A stretch of 64,000 bases of DNA from Pseudo-nitzschia pungens (taxonomy: Eukaryota; Bacillariophyta; Bacillariophyceae; Bacillariales; Bacillariaceae). This document shows positions 11,521-22,248 of the stretch, piece after piece. Numbering within the stretch: position 1 is the stretch's first letter; every line of letters starts with the position of its first letter. The stretch is taken from positions 7,626,001 through 7,690,000 of the forward strand of contig CM074759.1 of NCBI GenBank assembly GCA_037355855.1. Reading direction: 5' to 3'. The notes under the pieces were generated by a model that saw nothing but the letters and a program-made list of their open reading frames with translations, searched no databases and was not told where the DNA came from. Made by a program: the position numbers and the translations under genes.

Positions 11521-12257
11521 ACAGCGAATCTGAGCGTTTATGACGTTCGACGAGTTCGACGGCTGAAGCGCCTGTATGCTTGCAAGTATTTGCAAAAAGT
11601 ATCTCTGAAACTAACAACATCCTCAACAAGAAGCCCATCTTTGTTCGTAACAGAAGAAAAGGTGTCATCGGTAGTGCCCGACGACTGATCTACAAGAAAG
11701 ATTGCCTTACGAGCGGACGCCCAAACCTACACTGAAAAGCGCAGGAGCGATTGCTGTATTCCGGAACGACTGATCCATAGCAACGGATCGATAGCAGCAG
11801 CCGCTAGACGCGAAGATTCGCAGCAGACGCTAGATGCAGCGTTGACCGATTGATCCTCTCTCCCTGAAGAACAGCGGCAACGATGTCTATGCCTGTCCTT
11901 GCGGCGAAAGAGCAGTAGCAGCAACAAGAGGACAACATCGATGCCCTGACAAAAGAGAAGGCGACAGTAGCTAAAAGGATTGGCGGGAGCAAAGGAACAA
12001 ACGCAGCATGGACGTGTAGCGTAAAGCGCAGCTTGGACCCGCAGCGCATTGGAATTAAACAGGGCGTTAAACTGAAGGGGATCTAACGTAAGGAGCAATG
12101 TGACGTCACAGCGCTCGTGACTTACAAGAATAGAGGATACAGATGGTAGATATGAGGATGATTGATACGAGACATGACCAAAGGCATGTGTGCCTAGTAC
12201 ACAGCGGACCTGTGTAAAGCACGGGCAGAATGCTATGAGCGAGAGCAACGACGCTCG
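11521..12257 (+). other. Retroelement interior, unassigned
   Basis: About 740 bp between the chimeric ORF and the protease remnant. Frames are repeatedly interrupted and no domain was recognised. A gag segment would normally lie here. Confidence 0.4.
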
Positions 12258-12506
12258 TTGATAGACTTGCTACGATGTACTCTGTTAGGCGTGTATCGCT
12301 GTCGATCCGTCTCAACATTGGTGTATCGAATGGATGTACCAGCAGCAAGATCAGCAAGGCCGAAAGAGAGCAACTTTGAGTTGGATACTCGTGCAGATAC
12401 GACAGTTGCTGGTTGCAACCTGATTTTACTGGAAGATTTATTCCCACGAGACTTTATATTACGGGGACAGGCTACAGCACAGCCTGATTTGCCTCAACCA
12501 AATTAG
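12258..12506 (+). pseudogene. Copia aspartic protease remnant
   Basis: An 82-residue frame contains SNFELDTRADTTVAGC, close to the ELDTxADTxVAG core of diatom Copia proteases, where the D-T-x-A-D segment carries the catalytic Asp. The usual His after DT appears as Arg here. A stop follows about 25 residues after the core, so no complete protease domain is present. The expected continuation (VHPFSPELEPIKNIPIGT) appears about 500 bp further on in another open stretch, so the polyprotein is broken. Confidence 0.55.
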
Positions 12507-12977
12507 GGACTGTGGACACGATCGAGTGGACGAGACAGTTTGACCCCAAGTCCTCTCATTCAATCCATATCGAGCATACTGCTGAGGATGGAGATGAAGG
12601 CACCACCGACACTGGATATTAAGCTTCTGCTTAATGGTGTTGTTTCCTACTTCCCCACCTTCATGAAGCACGATATGGCGACCTGTTACCATGTGATTGC
12701 TACCAGGAATGAACCCTGGAACCGAACGAGTTCCAGATTCCAGCAAGCAGAATCAGAAATTGACCAATCACATCCCTATTCCCTTAATCCGACCAAGTTT
12801 GTTTCTGCCGTACAGTAACAGCAGCAACAACAGACCAAGGTTAATACCCCGACAGGCAACGTGCCTACAGCAGGAATCGGACCTATACCGATTGAGACCC
12901 CTGCCCCGACACGCAATATGCCTACAGCAGGAATCGGACATCCAATATGACCCTGATTGAAGACCAAGTCGTCAGTC
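12507..12977 (+). other. Retroelement interior between protease and integrase parts
   Basis: No intact domain. A 24-bp direct duplication (ttgaagaccaagtcgtcagt plus four bases) occurs at about 12957-13004, exactly where the integrase-side frame begins. A ~60-bp imperfect repeat containing ctacagcaggaatcgga lies at about 12867-12938. Confidence 0.4.
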
Positions 12978-14687
12978 ATGATTGAAGACCAAGTCGTCAG
13001 TCACGTCGATGTTCACCCTTTTTCGCCTGAGCTCGAACCTATCAAGAATATTCCTATCGGAACCTGTGTTACCGCCTACACAGCGCCCGACGGGAAAGTT
13101 TGGATCGAACACACGGTCCAATTTAGTCCCCATTTGTACGACAAGCCTCTTCGGAGCGACGAGCTGATCCTACCACCGCATGATTCCTATGCGAAGTACA
13201 AGCTGTGGAGTCTCCAGCAACTTTGTAACCGCCGTGATCTGACCCCATGTGCGATTGCATCTGACTCCCGTCTGAATGCGCGGCTACCTTCTCTCTTTTC
13301 GGGCGATTCCTTGAAGACTTGCGGGGACGATGTAGACGTGGATTCAGTACCAAGTCTTACAATCAACGCCCTGCATACTCCTTTGTACGAGCGCGTCTAC
13401 ACTGATGGACGCGAGCGATTTGAATTGGATTCCCGCTGTAGGGAGCCTGATTATCCCGTCTGCCTGTCATCAGTTTACAAGCATGTTCGATGGGACGACG
13501 ATGCAGTCGAACCAGTCGATCCTGAGCTCAACACGATCTCCAGACGAGCCCCGTTGGGCCCGGCGATTGACACCGAACGATACTGCAAGATTGATTCCGA
13601 CCGTCTGTCTAAGATTTGGGATGTATCTCCGAGAAAGGCTGCGGATACTCTTCGAGTCAGGACGCAGAAAGGATTTCGGAATCCACTACATCCCCTCGTT
13701 CGCCAACTGCCAACGCAGAGCTTCAGAAACAAGCGAATTGCGGCTGGCAAATGGTATACCGACACCTGGATGGCAAAGGTCCCGAGTATCATGCGACAAG
13801 ATTCAGCCGCCCAAGTTTTCAGTAATGGTAAGGGCTACGATGAGTTCATACCTATACAGGGCAAGAAGCAAGCGTATGAAGGACTGAAGATTTTCATCCA
13901 CGATGTTGGGATCCCCGAGCATTTGATATCCGATGGCGCTCGAGAGCAAGGAGCTCCTGGGACTTACAAGACTCCATGGAATAAGGTTGTCAGCAAGAAC
14001 CATATCCACCAGACCTTTATCCAGCCAAGATGTCCCTTCCAGAATCGTGCGGAGCTCAGCATCGGCCATATCAGCAGAAGCATCCGCAAGAAGACGGCCC
14101 GGAAGTGATCCCCCAAGCGCCTGTGGGCTTTCTGTGGGGAGCTTGTTGCTGCCATCCGACAGCGCACAGCTTCCAGTGATCCTACGATGATGGGTCGAAC
14201 GCTGTTCGAGATTGTACATAGGTACATGCCAGATATATCTCTGTACGATGTCAAGCGCTATATGGACTCATTTGACCAAGCAGTGGAATCCAAGATCGGG
14301 GACAAGGTTGAGGATAACGACGCAAAGTTCCAAGCTACCTACCCTGATCCCCCTGCGGAGTTATTTGAAGGACACCAAGAAAGATGGGAGCTCGCCGAGC
14401 CGGAAGCTTCCATTCCAGATATTGACGATCCCATACCTGATGGGGATGACTATGATGAGTATATTGGTAACAATGTGATGAACCAAAAGGGCGACGACCG
14501 ACTGCAGTGTGTTGTGAAGAGTCGTCCTGCTGATCTTAATGGCAATCCGATTGGCAAGAGGAATAACAACCCTATCCTTGATATCCGAATGTATGATTTG
14601 CAACTCCCTGATGGTACGGTTGAGCAGTACACTGCAAATATCATTGCTGAGAGCATGTTCAGTTCTACCAAGGAGCCCTCAGGATAA
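12978..14687 (+). pseudogene. Copia protease-tail/integrase segment with in-frame stop
   Basis: One frame runs from about 12978 to a TAA at 14685-14687, broken by a single TGA at 14106-14108. The first part (VHPFSPELEPIKNIPIGTCV) is the post-protease region. From about 13545 it is integrase: SKIWDVSPRKAADTLRV and HPLVRQLPTQSFRNKR, then the DDE core with TDTWMAKV (first Asp), VFSNGKGYDEFIPI, VGIPEHLISDGARE (second Asp) and NRAELSIGHI (candidate Glu). After the TGA comes PKRLWAFCGELVA, the usual sequence following integrase, then MPDIS and RMYDLQLPDGTVEQYTANII, the linker typical of diatom Copia. The downstream chromo-like block and RT are missing. Apart from the stop, the frame has held, which suggests recent inactivation. 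Confidence 0.7.
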
Positions 14688-15915
14688 GGACGTTCAAGGA
14701 ATGCACAGCAGGAACGTGTGGTCTCTGTTAGAGGTGGAGCGCCGACGCTACAGCAAAGCATTTATCCAAGTACGAGCCTTGCAAGAATCAAGCCTGTATA
14801 TGTGGAATGATACTGATACGGGGACATGCTGTCCCTGTTATAGGTTGAACGCCAGCAGGCTGGAGCGATTGCAGAAGAGCAGCAGATGTTGCAAAGCAGG
14901 AACGCTCATGCGGGAGCTGAAGTGTTACGACACGACGACAACGCCCTGTTAAAAGCGCAACGGTGTTGCATGGAACGTATCATGGTGTCTGCCTCGTGCA
15001 GAACTAGCAGTGCCTGAGGTACTTCGAATGACACTAATTGCTACGACCAATTGAATGTATTTCAACTACTCTGTGGATGACGCTGATTGCCACGAGTGAC
15101 GCTAATTGCTATGATCGATTGAATATATCGATTGCATATATAGATTGGATGTATCGATTGAATGTATCGATCGAAGAATATTCAATCCAGTCTAACGCAA
15201 GGACCGAACTATTCAGATCAGAGACCAGTATTGATACTCTGACATCAAAACTGCTGTATGTCTGATACTACAACGTATACAGAACTGCTGTTCCGGGGAC
15301 AACCAAACGATTGAACCGGTTGTCCTGTTACAGGAGCAACGTGGTTCTGAAGAGATAATCTACGAATTGATATGATCTATGAATCAGGAGCTGCCGTTTG
15401 CAAAAGTATTGCGGGATGAGCAGCATGATTCGGATTGATGATCTGACGACAAGCGACAGGCGATCCCATGCTAACAAGACGCGACAAGCGATTCCACCAA
15501 GAAGGAGTGGAACAGTCACTATTGTAATGTTCTGGGGATGATCGCCTGCCTATGACTGAACAAACAAACTAATGAACGAATTGCAGGAGCAGCTCCCGGA
15601 ATGAACGACCGAATGAATAAACGGGTTGCAGGAGCAACGCGTTTCATTTTTGGACCTACGATAACATACCGTTCCGGGGACAGCTTGCTCACGATTATCA
15701 CGTCCAAGCAGAACATGAGCGGTACAGACGATATAAAGCAGACAGCTGAATCGACCTCTCAGCTGAGTCATGTTAACCACGACGAATGAGCTGTATGAAG
15801 ACAGCAACCAGGTCGGGACCGGTATGGTCCGACAACGACCACGTTCGGGGACCGGTATGGTCCAACAGCAACCAGTTCGGGGACCGGTATGGTCCAGATG
15901 AACTGAGAGCTCCGG
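14688..15915 (+). other. Retroelement interior where RT is expected; no RT found
   Basis: About 1.2 kb with no open frame containing reverse-transcriptase motifs. It is made of short degenerate words, including repeated 'ccggggac' blocks (for example cggggaccggtatggtcca at about 15825-15895) and gattgaatgtatcgat-type repeats at about 15115-15180. The 'ggggac' word recurs immediately before the 3' LTR. Confidence 0.5.
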
Positions 15916-16170
15916 ATGATGGGTGTGCCTATTGAAGGTCCTACCAATGTGTACTGTGACAACGAGTCTGTTGTCAAGAATACCACCAGGCCGGAGAGTC
16001 CACGCAACAAGAAGCACAACAGTGTTGCCTACCACAAGGCGCGCGAGCCTATTGCTGCTGGGACAATTCGAATTGCGAAGGAGCCTGGCGAGACCAATAT
16101 TGCAGATTTATTCACCAAGCTGCTGAATGGTCCAGCGTTGAAGAGCCACTGCGAGCGCTGCATGTGGTAA
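15916..16170 (+). pseudogene. Copia RNase H C-terminal fragment
   Basis: 84-residue frame matching the end of Copia polyproteins: GVPIEGPTNVYCDNESVVKN (the Asp-containing CDNxS segment of RNase H), KKHNSVAYHKARE, and the near-universal ADLFTKLL followed by KSHCERCMW and a stop. The upstream RNase H residues and the RT are absent, so this is a 3' remnant that fixes the plus orientation of the element. Confidence 0.75.
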
Positions 16171-16865
16171 GAAGTGCTGCTTAGCTGCATTATTTGGGAT
16201 ACCTTTGGTCCCTGACAAGCAACTCGGACGCAGAGAATTTTTTGATTTTGATTTTCGGAACCAGACGATTTCGGATTTCGATTACGAGTTCTTCGATCGT
16301 TACGCAGCAGATTTCGATTCGACTACGAGTTATTCCTTCGAGATTTCGATTGCAGCGAATTTCGATTTCGATTACGAACAGTTTGAACGCGACCTTGTTC
16401 CGAATGCAACTGTTTCGGGACGCAACCGAATCTTTCCGGACGCAATTTTGGACGCGACGGATCAGCGAACTTCGATTTCGATTCCGACTTCGATTCGATC
16501 TTATGACTATGTTATATTTGGGAGTCTCCGGTACACCGGTTCCGGGGACTATAAACCTGAAAGACAATAGGCCGATTGATATGTCCTTATATGTGTTAAG
16601 GAACCGGACCAAGGGCAAAATGTCCTTCGGTCCAACCCCCTCTTTTTTTTTTTGCCATAAATCGGCCGGGCCTCTGATAGGGAACTGCAATATTTGATGC
16701 AGTTTGATCTCTGACAAGTGATATGGATACAACCCTGAATCTGTTATGATCCATCCAAGTGTCCTGGTACAACAAGCAGGAGTATTGGTGCTCCCCTGGG
16801 AGTATCTGTTTCCGGGGACCAGTATAGTTGCTCAGTACAGGGCCACTGGCATGAATCACGGGGAC
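16171..16865 (+). other. Retroelement 3' interior, simple repeats
   Basis: After the RNase H stop, a degenerate tandem region rich in ttcgatt / gatttcgat words runs from about 16235 to 16500. It is open in two frames only because of its composition. The bases before the 3' LTR (cacggggac) are a weak polypurine-tract candidate. Confidence 0.45.
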
Positions 16866-17815
16866 TATGAAGATATTCAAGGTGGTGCTATGATCTGTGC
16901 TAAGGCTCCTGTGTAGGAGAGTGTACTGGGGCTACAGGCAGCAGCCTCCAGTAACTGACTAACAGGTGCTGAGCTGAGTGCTGAGATGTGTGCTAATTGG
17001 TAGCATACAGGCTTAGCAGCAGGCTTAGCAACAGGCTTAGCAACAGGCTTAGCAACAGGCTTAGCAACAGGCTTAGCAACAGGCTTAGCAACAGACCTAT
17101 CCTGCTTAGTATGGATGCTAGCAGAATTTACTAGGGCCGCCGCGTACGATTTGTACCAATCGTACGTACCCCGAGTAAAGCACCTGTTATGGTGTAGCTA
17201 AATGCTACAGGGTTAGGGTTGCTAAGGCTACGAGATACTGGAAGATACTAACCTACCATGATAACAATGCTAAGATACGATGCTACCGCCGGGGCCAGGT
17301 CATTGGTGTATAATATGTACCATGACTGGATGCCCGGCCCAAACAGTTACCCAACGCGCTAGCATAAGTGAGCTAGCATACGATTGGATCGCTAATAATT
17401 AAGCGAAGCTTAATTAAGCGAAGCTACGCTACGATACTCCGATACGCTACCCGTAGAATACAGTACCAGAGCTACAGAGCTCTGTTATTATACGAGTTAT
17501 CGGAGCGCTGTCACGATACGATACAGAGCTGAGCGCTTTGGCTCAGCTCCCCTTTATTCACTCTTTTCTTTATGCTCTAAAATAAACACACCTATCATGC
17601 CCTCCCTTACGACCGATTCCGATGTACCTCTAGGGAAGTGCCTTGTATTGCCTAAGTGTATGCAATAGACCTTGAACGGTCCACTGTAGACTCACGATTT
17701 GCCAGGACTTTATGTATTGTTATTGTTAAGGCTTTCCCCTATTTTTAGGCCAGTATGAGACAGTTTATATCTACGAGTCGTCCCCGAAGATCGCTGACGA
17801 GCGAATATCAACGCA
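16866..17815 (+). repeat. 3' LTR
   Basis: Direct repeat of 8800-9749, in register over its whole length, with the same seven-copy 12-bp array (17009-17092). AATGT at 17815-17819 completes the target duplication. Confidence 0.85.
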
Positions 17816-17819
17816 ATGT

Positions 17820-19225
17820 GACACTCATCCTGAAATTTGATTCCCAAGGACTGCCCCAGCCAGCACTACTAGTAGTAGTATTAGTACTAGTAGGATGAAA
17901 TCCATTAGTGACCCACAATTTTTCTTGTGCAGGAGGGGTAGTAAATTGCTTGTGGCAGTTTGGGGGGGATCCTAATACTAGTAGTACTAGTCCTGTGGCC
18001 CAAAACATGTGTCCCTCAACGCAAAGAGAAACAATAAAGGAGATTGGAGCTGAGTGACTTCATTCATTCTCAAAATGCATGTGAATCTCAAAAGAAGATA
18101 GGACAGAGTTGCACTTCTTCTTCCATCAAAAAAGAGAAGCTTGTTCTTTTTGTTCTTCGTTTTGGTTGTCTCATCCAGTACCTTAGTGCCTCGCGTGGGA
18201 AGCTCGTCGCTGCCGACGATTTCTTCCGACGATTTTTTGGTTCCCGAGAGGGTTTTCCCCTCCGATGAATCGAAGAACTTCGACGACCCGTGAACGAACA
18301 ACACGCGTCCGAACGGAAATTGCGGGTCCGATGCGCCAATCTCGCACATCCGCAATCGGGTTAAATAAATAATACAAGCAATTTTAATTACGCACCAACG
18401 AATCTCGAAAAGCGCGTGCCCATCCGGACACAAGGGGATTTTCTACCTCGCTCGTAAGTGTTCCCGTTCGGCGCGAAAGCCAGTCGATACGGTCGATATT
18501 CAAAAAGGAGTTTTCTTATGCCTTGGACGCACACACACACACGCCACTTCGACTCCGGATGATCGGCGGTTCGTTCGCAAGACTCGCTTCGCATGACCCT
18601 CCCCCCTGGTTTTCGCCCCGGTGCGCTAACGTACGTGTGACAACCGTACAACTACCTACTACCACCTACACCTATTCAAAAAAATAACCCCGAACAAAAA
18701 ATTGTCGTCTCCATCAAAATTGAAAATACGGTAAAACTTGACTCGCTGTACCGATAGTGAACAATCGAGAGTGCGAAGTACGAATCCCGGTACGGGTACT
18801 CGTAACTTACTCGTACTTCGCAATCGTTATCTCCCCGGAGTATGGAATTGGGAGTGTGGCTAATTATTGCTCGCCTGGATGCAGCAATTCGATCCGCCGC
18901 GTCAACAAAAATAACAATAAATACTACGAAGTAACTTACGAAGCAATAGAAGAAGTAATACCGGAACAGCAATCAATCTCAATCTCAATCTCGATCAGCC
19001 TTCACCGAGAAACCGCAAGCAGCACGAGTCGGCGGCACGGCACAGCACAGAGAACCCCCGATCGAACACCCAAACCCACCCATTCGATCGGAGAAGCCAC
19101 AACGAGAACTTCCATCTCGTCGCAGACCAAAACGATTGTCGTTACTGTTACAGTTTTCGACTTTTTTCGAAATCGACATCGAAATCGAAATCGACATGCC
19201 AAAACACGCGACGAGAACATCGGCC
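17820..19225. other. Intergenic region
   Basis: No gene recognised. ACTAGTAGTAG-type palindromic trinucleotide runs lie at about 17866-17895 and 17969-17992, and an (AC)n run at about 18530-18542. Short open frames on both strands (about 18000-18450) have no recognisable content. The final 100 bp before 19226 contain cgaaatcgac repeats and presumably belong to the 5' UTR of the next gene. Confidence 0.4.
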
Positions 19226-20485
19226 ATGCTTCGGCTGTGGGTCGTTAGTCTCTTGCTGTCGGGTGGATTTATCGCCTTTCCCTGGTCGTCGACGAGAAGA
19301 TCGAGCACGTGCATGGTGATGGCTCAGGGAGGCGACAAAAACAAGGACAAAAACAAGGACAAGAACAAGGACAAGGACAAGGATAGGAACAACAAGATCA
19401 AGGACATCAAGGAAGACGAAAACAAGCAATGGGAGACGGCATCCCACACCAGCCAACCGACCCAGCTTCGAACGGGATTCCCAACGTCCATCCCCACGTC
19501 CATTCCCACGTCCATCCCCACGAGCGCTCCCACGAGCGGTGTGGAGACGGTCCCGCCCACCCATTTCCTGTCAACGAACGAGCCCACGGTTGCCCCGACA
19601 GCACTGCTTACAATGGAGCCGACAATTGCGCGGACCATGCAGCCCTCCCACGATTCCATAGAGGCCCTCCTTCCAAAGATCACCTTTGACATTGTCACGG
19701 TGGTCGACGATGTCTTTTCGTTTGCGGCCCTCCTGGACAAGAACCACAACAGCAACGGGGGTGGAAGCGACGGCGACGCGAGCGCAGGCACGGACGACGG
19801 ATTGAAATCCTTTTTCCGACAGTTTTTCGTCGATCTGTTGGTCGCGAGCCGGGTGGTGGCCACCGACGCCCTGGATTCGGTGGACCTGGAGATCTACCTG
19901 CTTCCATCGGAGAGCGACAACGATAACGATAACGATTCCATGGAAGCCCTGCCCAAGTCGGCGAAAACAGTGGCAGCGGCAGTGGATCCCGACGACACAC
20001 CCATGAGAATCGTCATCGACGGAACGATGGTGTACCACCCCGAGACAAAGGACCAGGACGACAGCGTCCTCCTGCTGGAAGACAAGATGAGCCACACCCT
20101 GGCGGTGTACTTTTCCTTCTGGAGGACGGACGAGATGGTCGCTCGGCTCTCGGAATACGGGCTGAAAGAACCCCGCATCCAGGCGGTCCGGGTCGACGAG
20201 AAGGTGATCCTGATCGCGGCGGAACCCGAAACGCAGGCTGTTGTCCTGGGGGGGACCGCGGACGGGAGCACCTACAGCAGCAGCAACAACAACAACAACA
20301 ACAAGAACCACAACGAGCTGGTACTGCCGACGGAGGGCGGTTTTGACGGCGGGCTGGAGACCCCAACGGCGAGACTCGAACAATCCTCTGCACGAGGACG
20401 AGGACGAGGGCCACTGGGTTCTTCTTGGATGGCAGCGGCGGCGGCCGGACTGGCGGCTCTGTGGACCGCCCTTGCCGTTGTGTGA
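19226..20485 (+). CDS. Secreted, probably GPI-anchored PT-rich protein
   Basis: 419 residues from ATG 19226 (MLRLWVVSLLLSGGFIAFPW), which places the hydrophobic signal core right at the N-terminus; an upstream in-frame ATG at 19196 adds ten residues. After the signal comes a KDKNKDKDKD-type tract, then a PT-rich stretch with repeats such as SIPTSIPTSAPTS and NEPTVAPT (to ~residue 135). A globular domain (~150-365) that I do not recognise follows, with conserved-looking segments VVDDVFSFAALL, MRIVIDGTMVYH and YFSFWRTDEMVARLSEYGL. The C-terminus is Arg/Gly-rich and ends in a hydrophobic tail (MAAAAAGLAALWTALAVV) that runs to the stop, as in GPI-anchor signals. Single exon. A cell-surface role is likely; the molecular function is unknown. 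Confidence 0.7.
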   Translation: MLRLWVVSLLLSGGFIAFPWSSTRRSSTCMVMAQGGDKNKDKNKDKNKDKDKDRNNKIKDIKEDENKQWETASHTSQPTQLRTGFPTSIPTSIPTSIPTSAPTSGVETVPPTHFLSTNEPTVAPTALLTMEPTIARTMQPSHDSIEALLPKITFDIVTVVDDVFSFAALLDKNHNSNGGGSDGDASAGTDDGLKSFFRQFFVDLLVASRVVATDALDSVDLEIYLLPSESDNDNDNDSMEALPKSAKTVAAAVDPDDTPMRIVIDGTMVYHPETKDQDDSVLLLEDKMSHTLAVYFSFWRTDEMVARLSEYGLKEPRIQAVRVDEKVILIAAEPETQAVVLGGTADGSTYSSSNNNNNNKNHNELVLPTEGGFDGGLETPTARLEQSSARGRGRGPLGSSWMAAAAAGLAALWTALAVV

Positions 20486-21593
20486 TGAGAACCAACACTT
20501 GTAGCACTGCATGCCATTCCACCCGCCAACCGATCGGTGTTGCTCACGCACCCACTCTCGCACTCACCCACTCACTCATTTGTACAGTATGCAAACACGC
20601 AGCCACACACGGATCTATTACATTATCATGATATTATTGTACATGAATCGACACAACCACTATTGTGTAGTACATAGTATACCTGAATACTATGGATGGC
20701 ATTATTCCATCCCTTCCATAACTCACTGCATGTAAGATTATAAGAATATCCCGGAAATCATCATCAAAAACTCTTGCCCTCGATTCATTTTCATTGCCAC
20801 TAGTAGTAGTAGTAGTAATACTAATATACACCAGTAATACACTACTAGTAGTAGTACGGCCTTCTGGTAAGGTAGGTTGTAGGTTGAGGTTATTTACCAC
20901 AACCATGAGGTTGAGGTTGCACCCTATTACTAGTAATTAATACAGTACGATGTAAAAACAAAAGATATTTTTTAGTGTTTTTACCACAACCTTGAGGTTT
21001 TGTTGGGTTGATGTAATTTTACAAAACCTGAAGGTTTTAGCTTACACAACATTTTATGAAGGTTACAATGTTTGACTTAAAATTAGGTTGAAAACAAAGA
21101 GTAAGAGTTTCCCCTGACCCCTGAAATGTTACTTTCCCATTTTTTTAGTACTCGTACGAAATTTCGACTGACTCATCACACTGCACAATTTGCGTGAAAA
21201 AGTGTACGTAGTATTACGTAGTACCGGTACGTAGTTACTCGTACTTCGTATAAATTCTACAGCTCCTGGTACAAGTAGTAGTTTTTAGAAATCTACGTTG
21301 CGTTCTACTACGTATTACCATACTGATACCGTGCCTTCTACAGTATCGTACATACGTACATACATAATACCGGTACATAAATAATAACAGTAATAACCTT
21401 ACCGTAATACGGAATAATAAAATGTACGAGTAATATTGGTAAGGTTTTTTTTACTTCGTAATAATATAACGGAACGTTTTTTGGTAAATAGAAACATAGT
21501 AAAAATAATAAAAAAATACTAATTACACGTACTCTACGTCGTACCAAGTGCGAAGTAAGACTTAAACCTTACTTCGCATGTTTTTTGGTGCCA
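20486..21593. other. Intergenic region, AT-rich
   Basis: No gene seen. It contains (AGT)n/ACTAGT runs at about 20800-20855, repeated words of the form accacaacc(a/t)tgaggtt (about 20890-21010), and many TACGTAGTA/TACTTCGTA-type palindromic words between 21200 and 21400. Confidence 0.4.
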
Positions 21594-22173
21594 GATTGCC
21601 TTTGGCAGCTTGCGCACCGGAGCCCAATTAGAACACGTGGATCCTCCGGTTCAGATTTGTCGACCCAATGAAAACACGTCGATTATCAACGCCGATGGGA
21701 ATTGTATTGCCCCGCTCGCAGAAACAACGATCTACCCATCAACATTTTCGAAGATTCGTTCGTGATGGAAGGTGGAACCGGTGTCTGCCCCTTGCTTCCC
21801 AACTCGCAAGGAATCTGTGAATGCAAGTACAATACCGGTAAGACCTTACTGCACAACTCTTCAAGTACCGGTACCGCGAAGTGCGGGTGTTGTACTTGTA
21901 CGGATAAGGTGTATCATCTCGAGGTACACATCCAAAGCCGAAGCACCAACACAGATTCCAAAGTGCAAGGTTCACGAACACCCAAAAGATATCGCTTCTT
22001 GTATTAGTAGTGTTGTTTCAGTGTCATCCCGACCCTTCCAAACGGCTACCCGCAACGGATACATACCGTACGAGTTCGTGCCCGAAGAATGCCCAGAACC
22101 GATTGAGATTGTTGATTGGCACGAAAAGCGCAACAGACCGTTTTCGAAATTCCAAACGAGCACCACAAACTAG
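21594..22173 (+). pseudogene. Spliced gene fragment or frameshifted gene, Cys-containing
   Basis: Two protein-like stretches join well across a 184-bp intron (21838-22021, GTAAGA...TTTCAG, phase 1): LPINIFEDSFVMEGGTGVC...GICECKYNT, then VSSRPFQTATRNGYIPYEFVPEECPEPIEIVDW, ending at a stop at 22173. Upstream, a third stretch in a different frame (FGSLRTGAQLEHVDPPVQ, CRPNENTSIINADGNC) starts just after a possible acceptor near 21594. It does not connect to the second without a one-base shift around 21690-21740 or an unseen intron. No 5' exon with a start codon was found. The family is not recognised; the paired Cys and acidic style suggest an extracellular protein. It could be a real gene with missed exons, or a decaying one. 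Confidence 0.4.
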
Positions 22174-22248
22174 TACGAGTTCGAGTACCACTACCAGTTT
22201 AGTCCCAGTTCGAGTACACCCAACAGATCAGCTTTGACGACGACAACA

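Larger units (their letters stand above)
8800..17815 (+). mobile_element. Non-autonomous Copia-type LTR retrotransposon, rearranged interior
   Basis: Two long direct repeats, 8800-9749 and 16866-17815, align at a constant offset of 8066 bp and look identical by eye. The flanks AATGT at 8795-8799 and AATGT at 17815-17819 fit a 5-bp target duplication. The boundary is uncertain by one base because the final A is shared by LTR and flank. The interior, read on the plus strand, holds recognisable diatom Copia pieces: protease core, integrase, post-integrase linker and RNase H C-terminus. The reverse-transcriptase catalytic region (YVDD-type motif) was not found. The chromo-like block that normally follows integrase lies upstream of protease instead. 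The element cannot be autonomous, yet matching LTRs mean it inserted recently, so it was presumably mobilised in trans. Confidence 0.85.
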
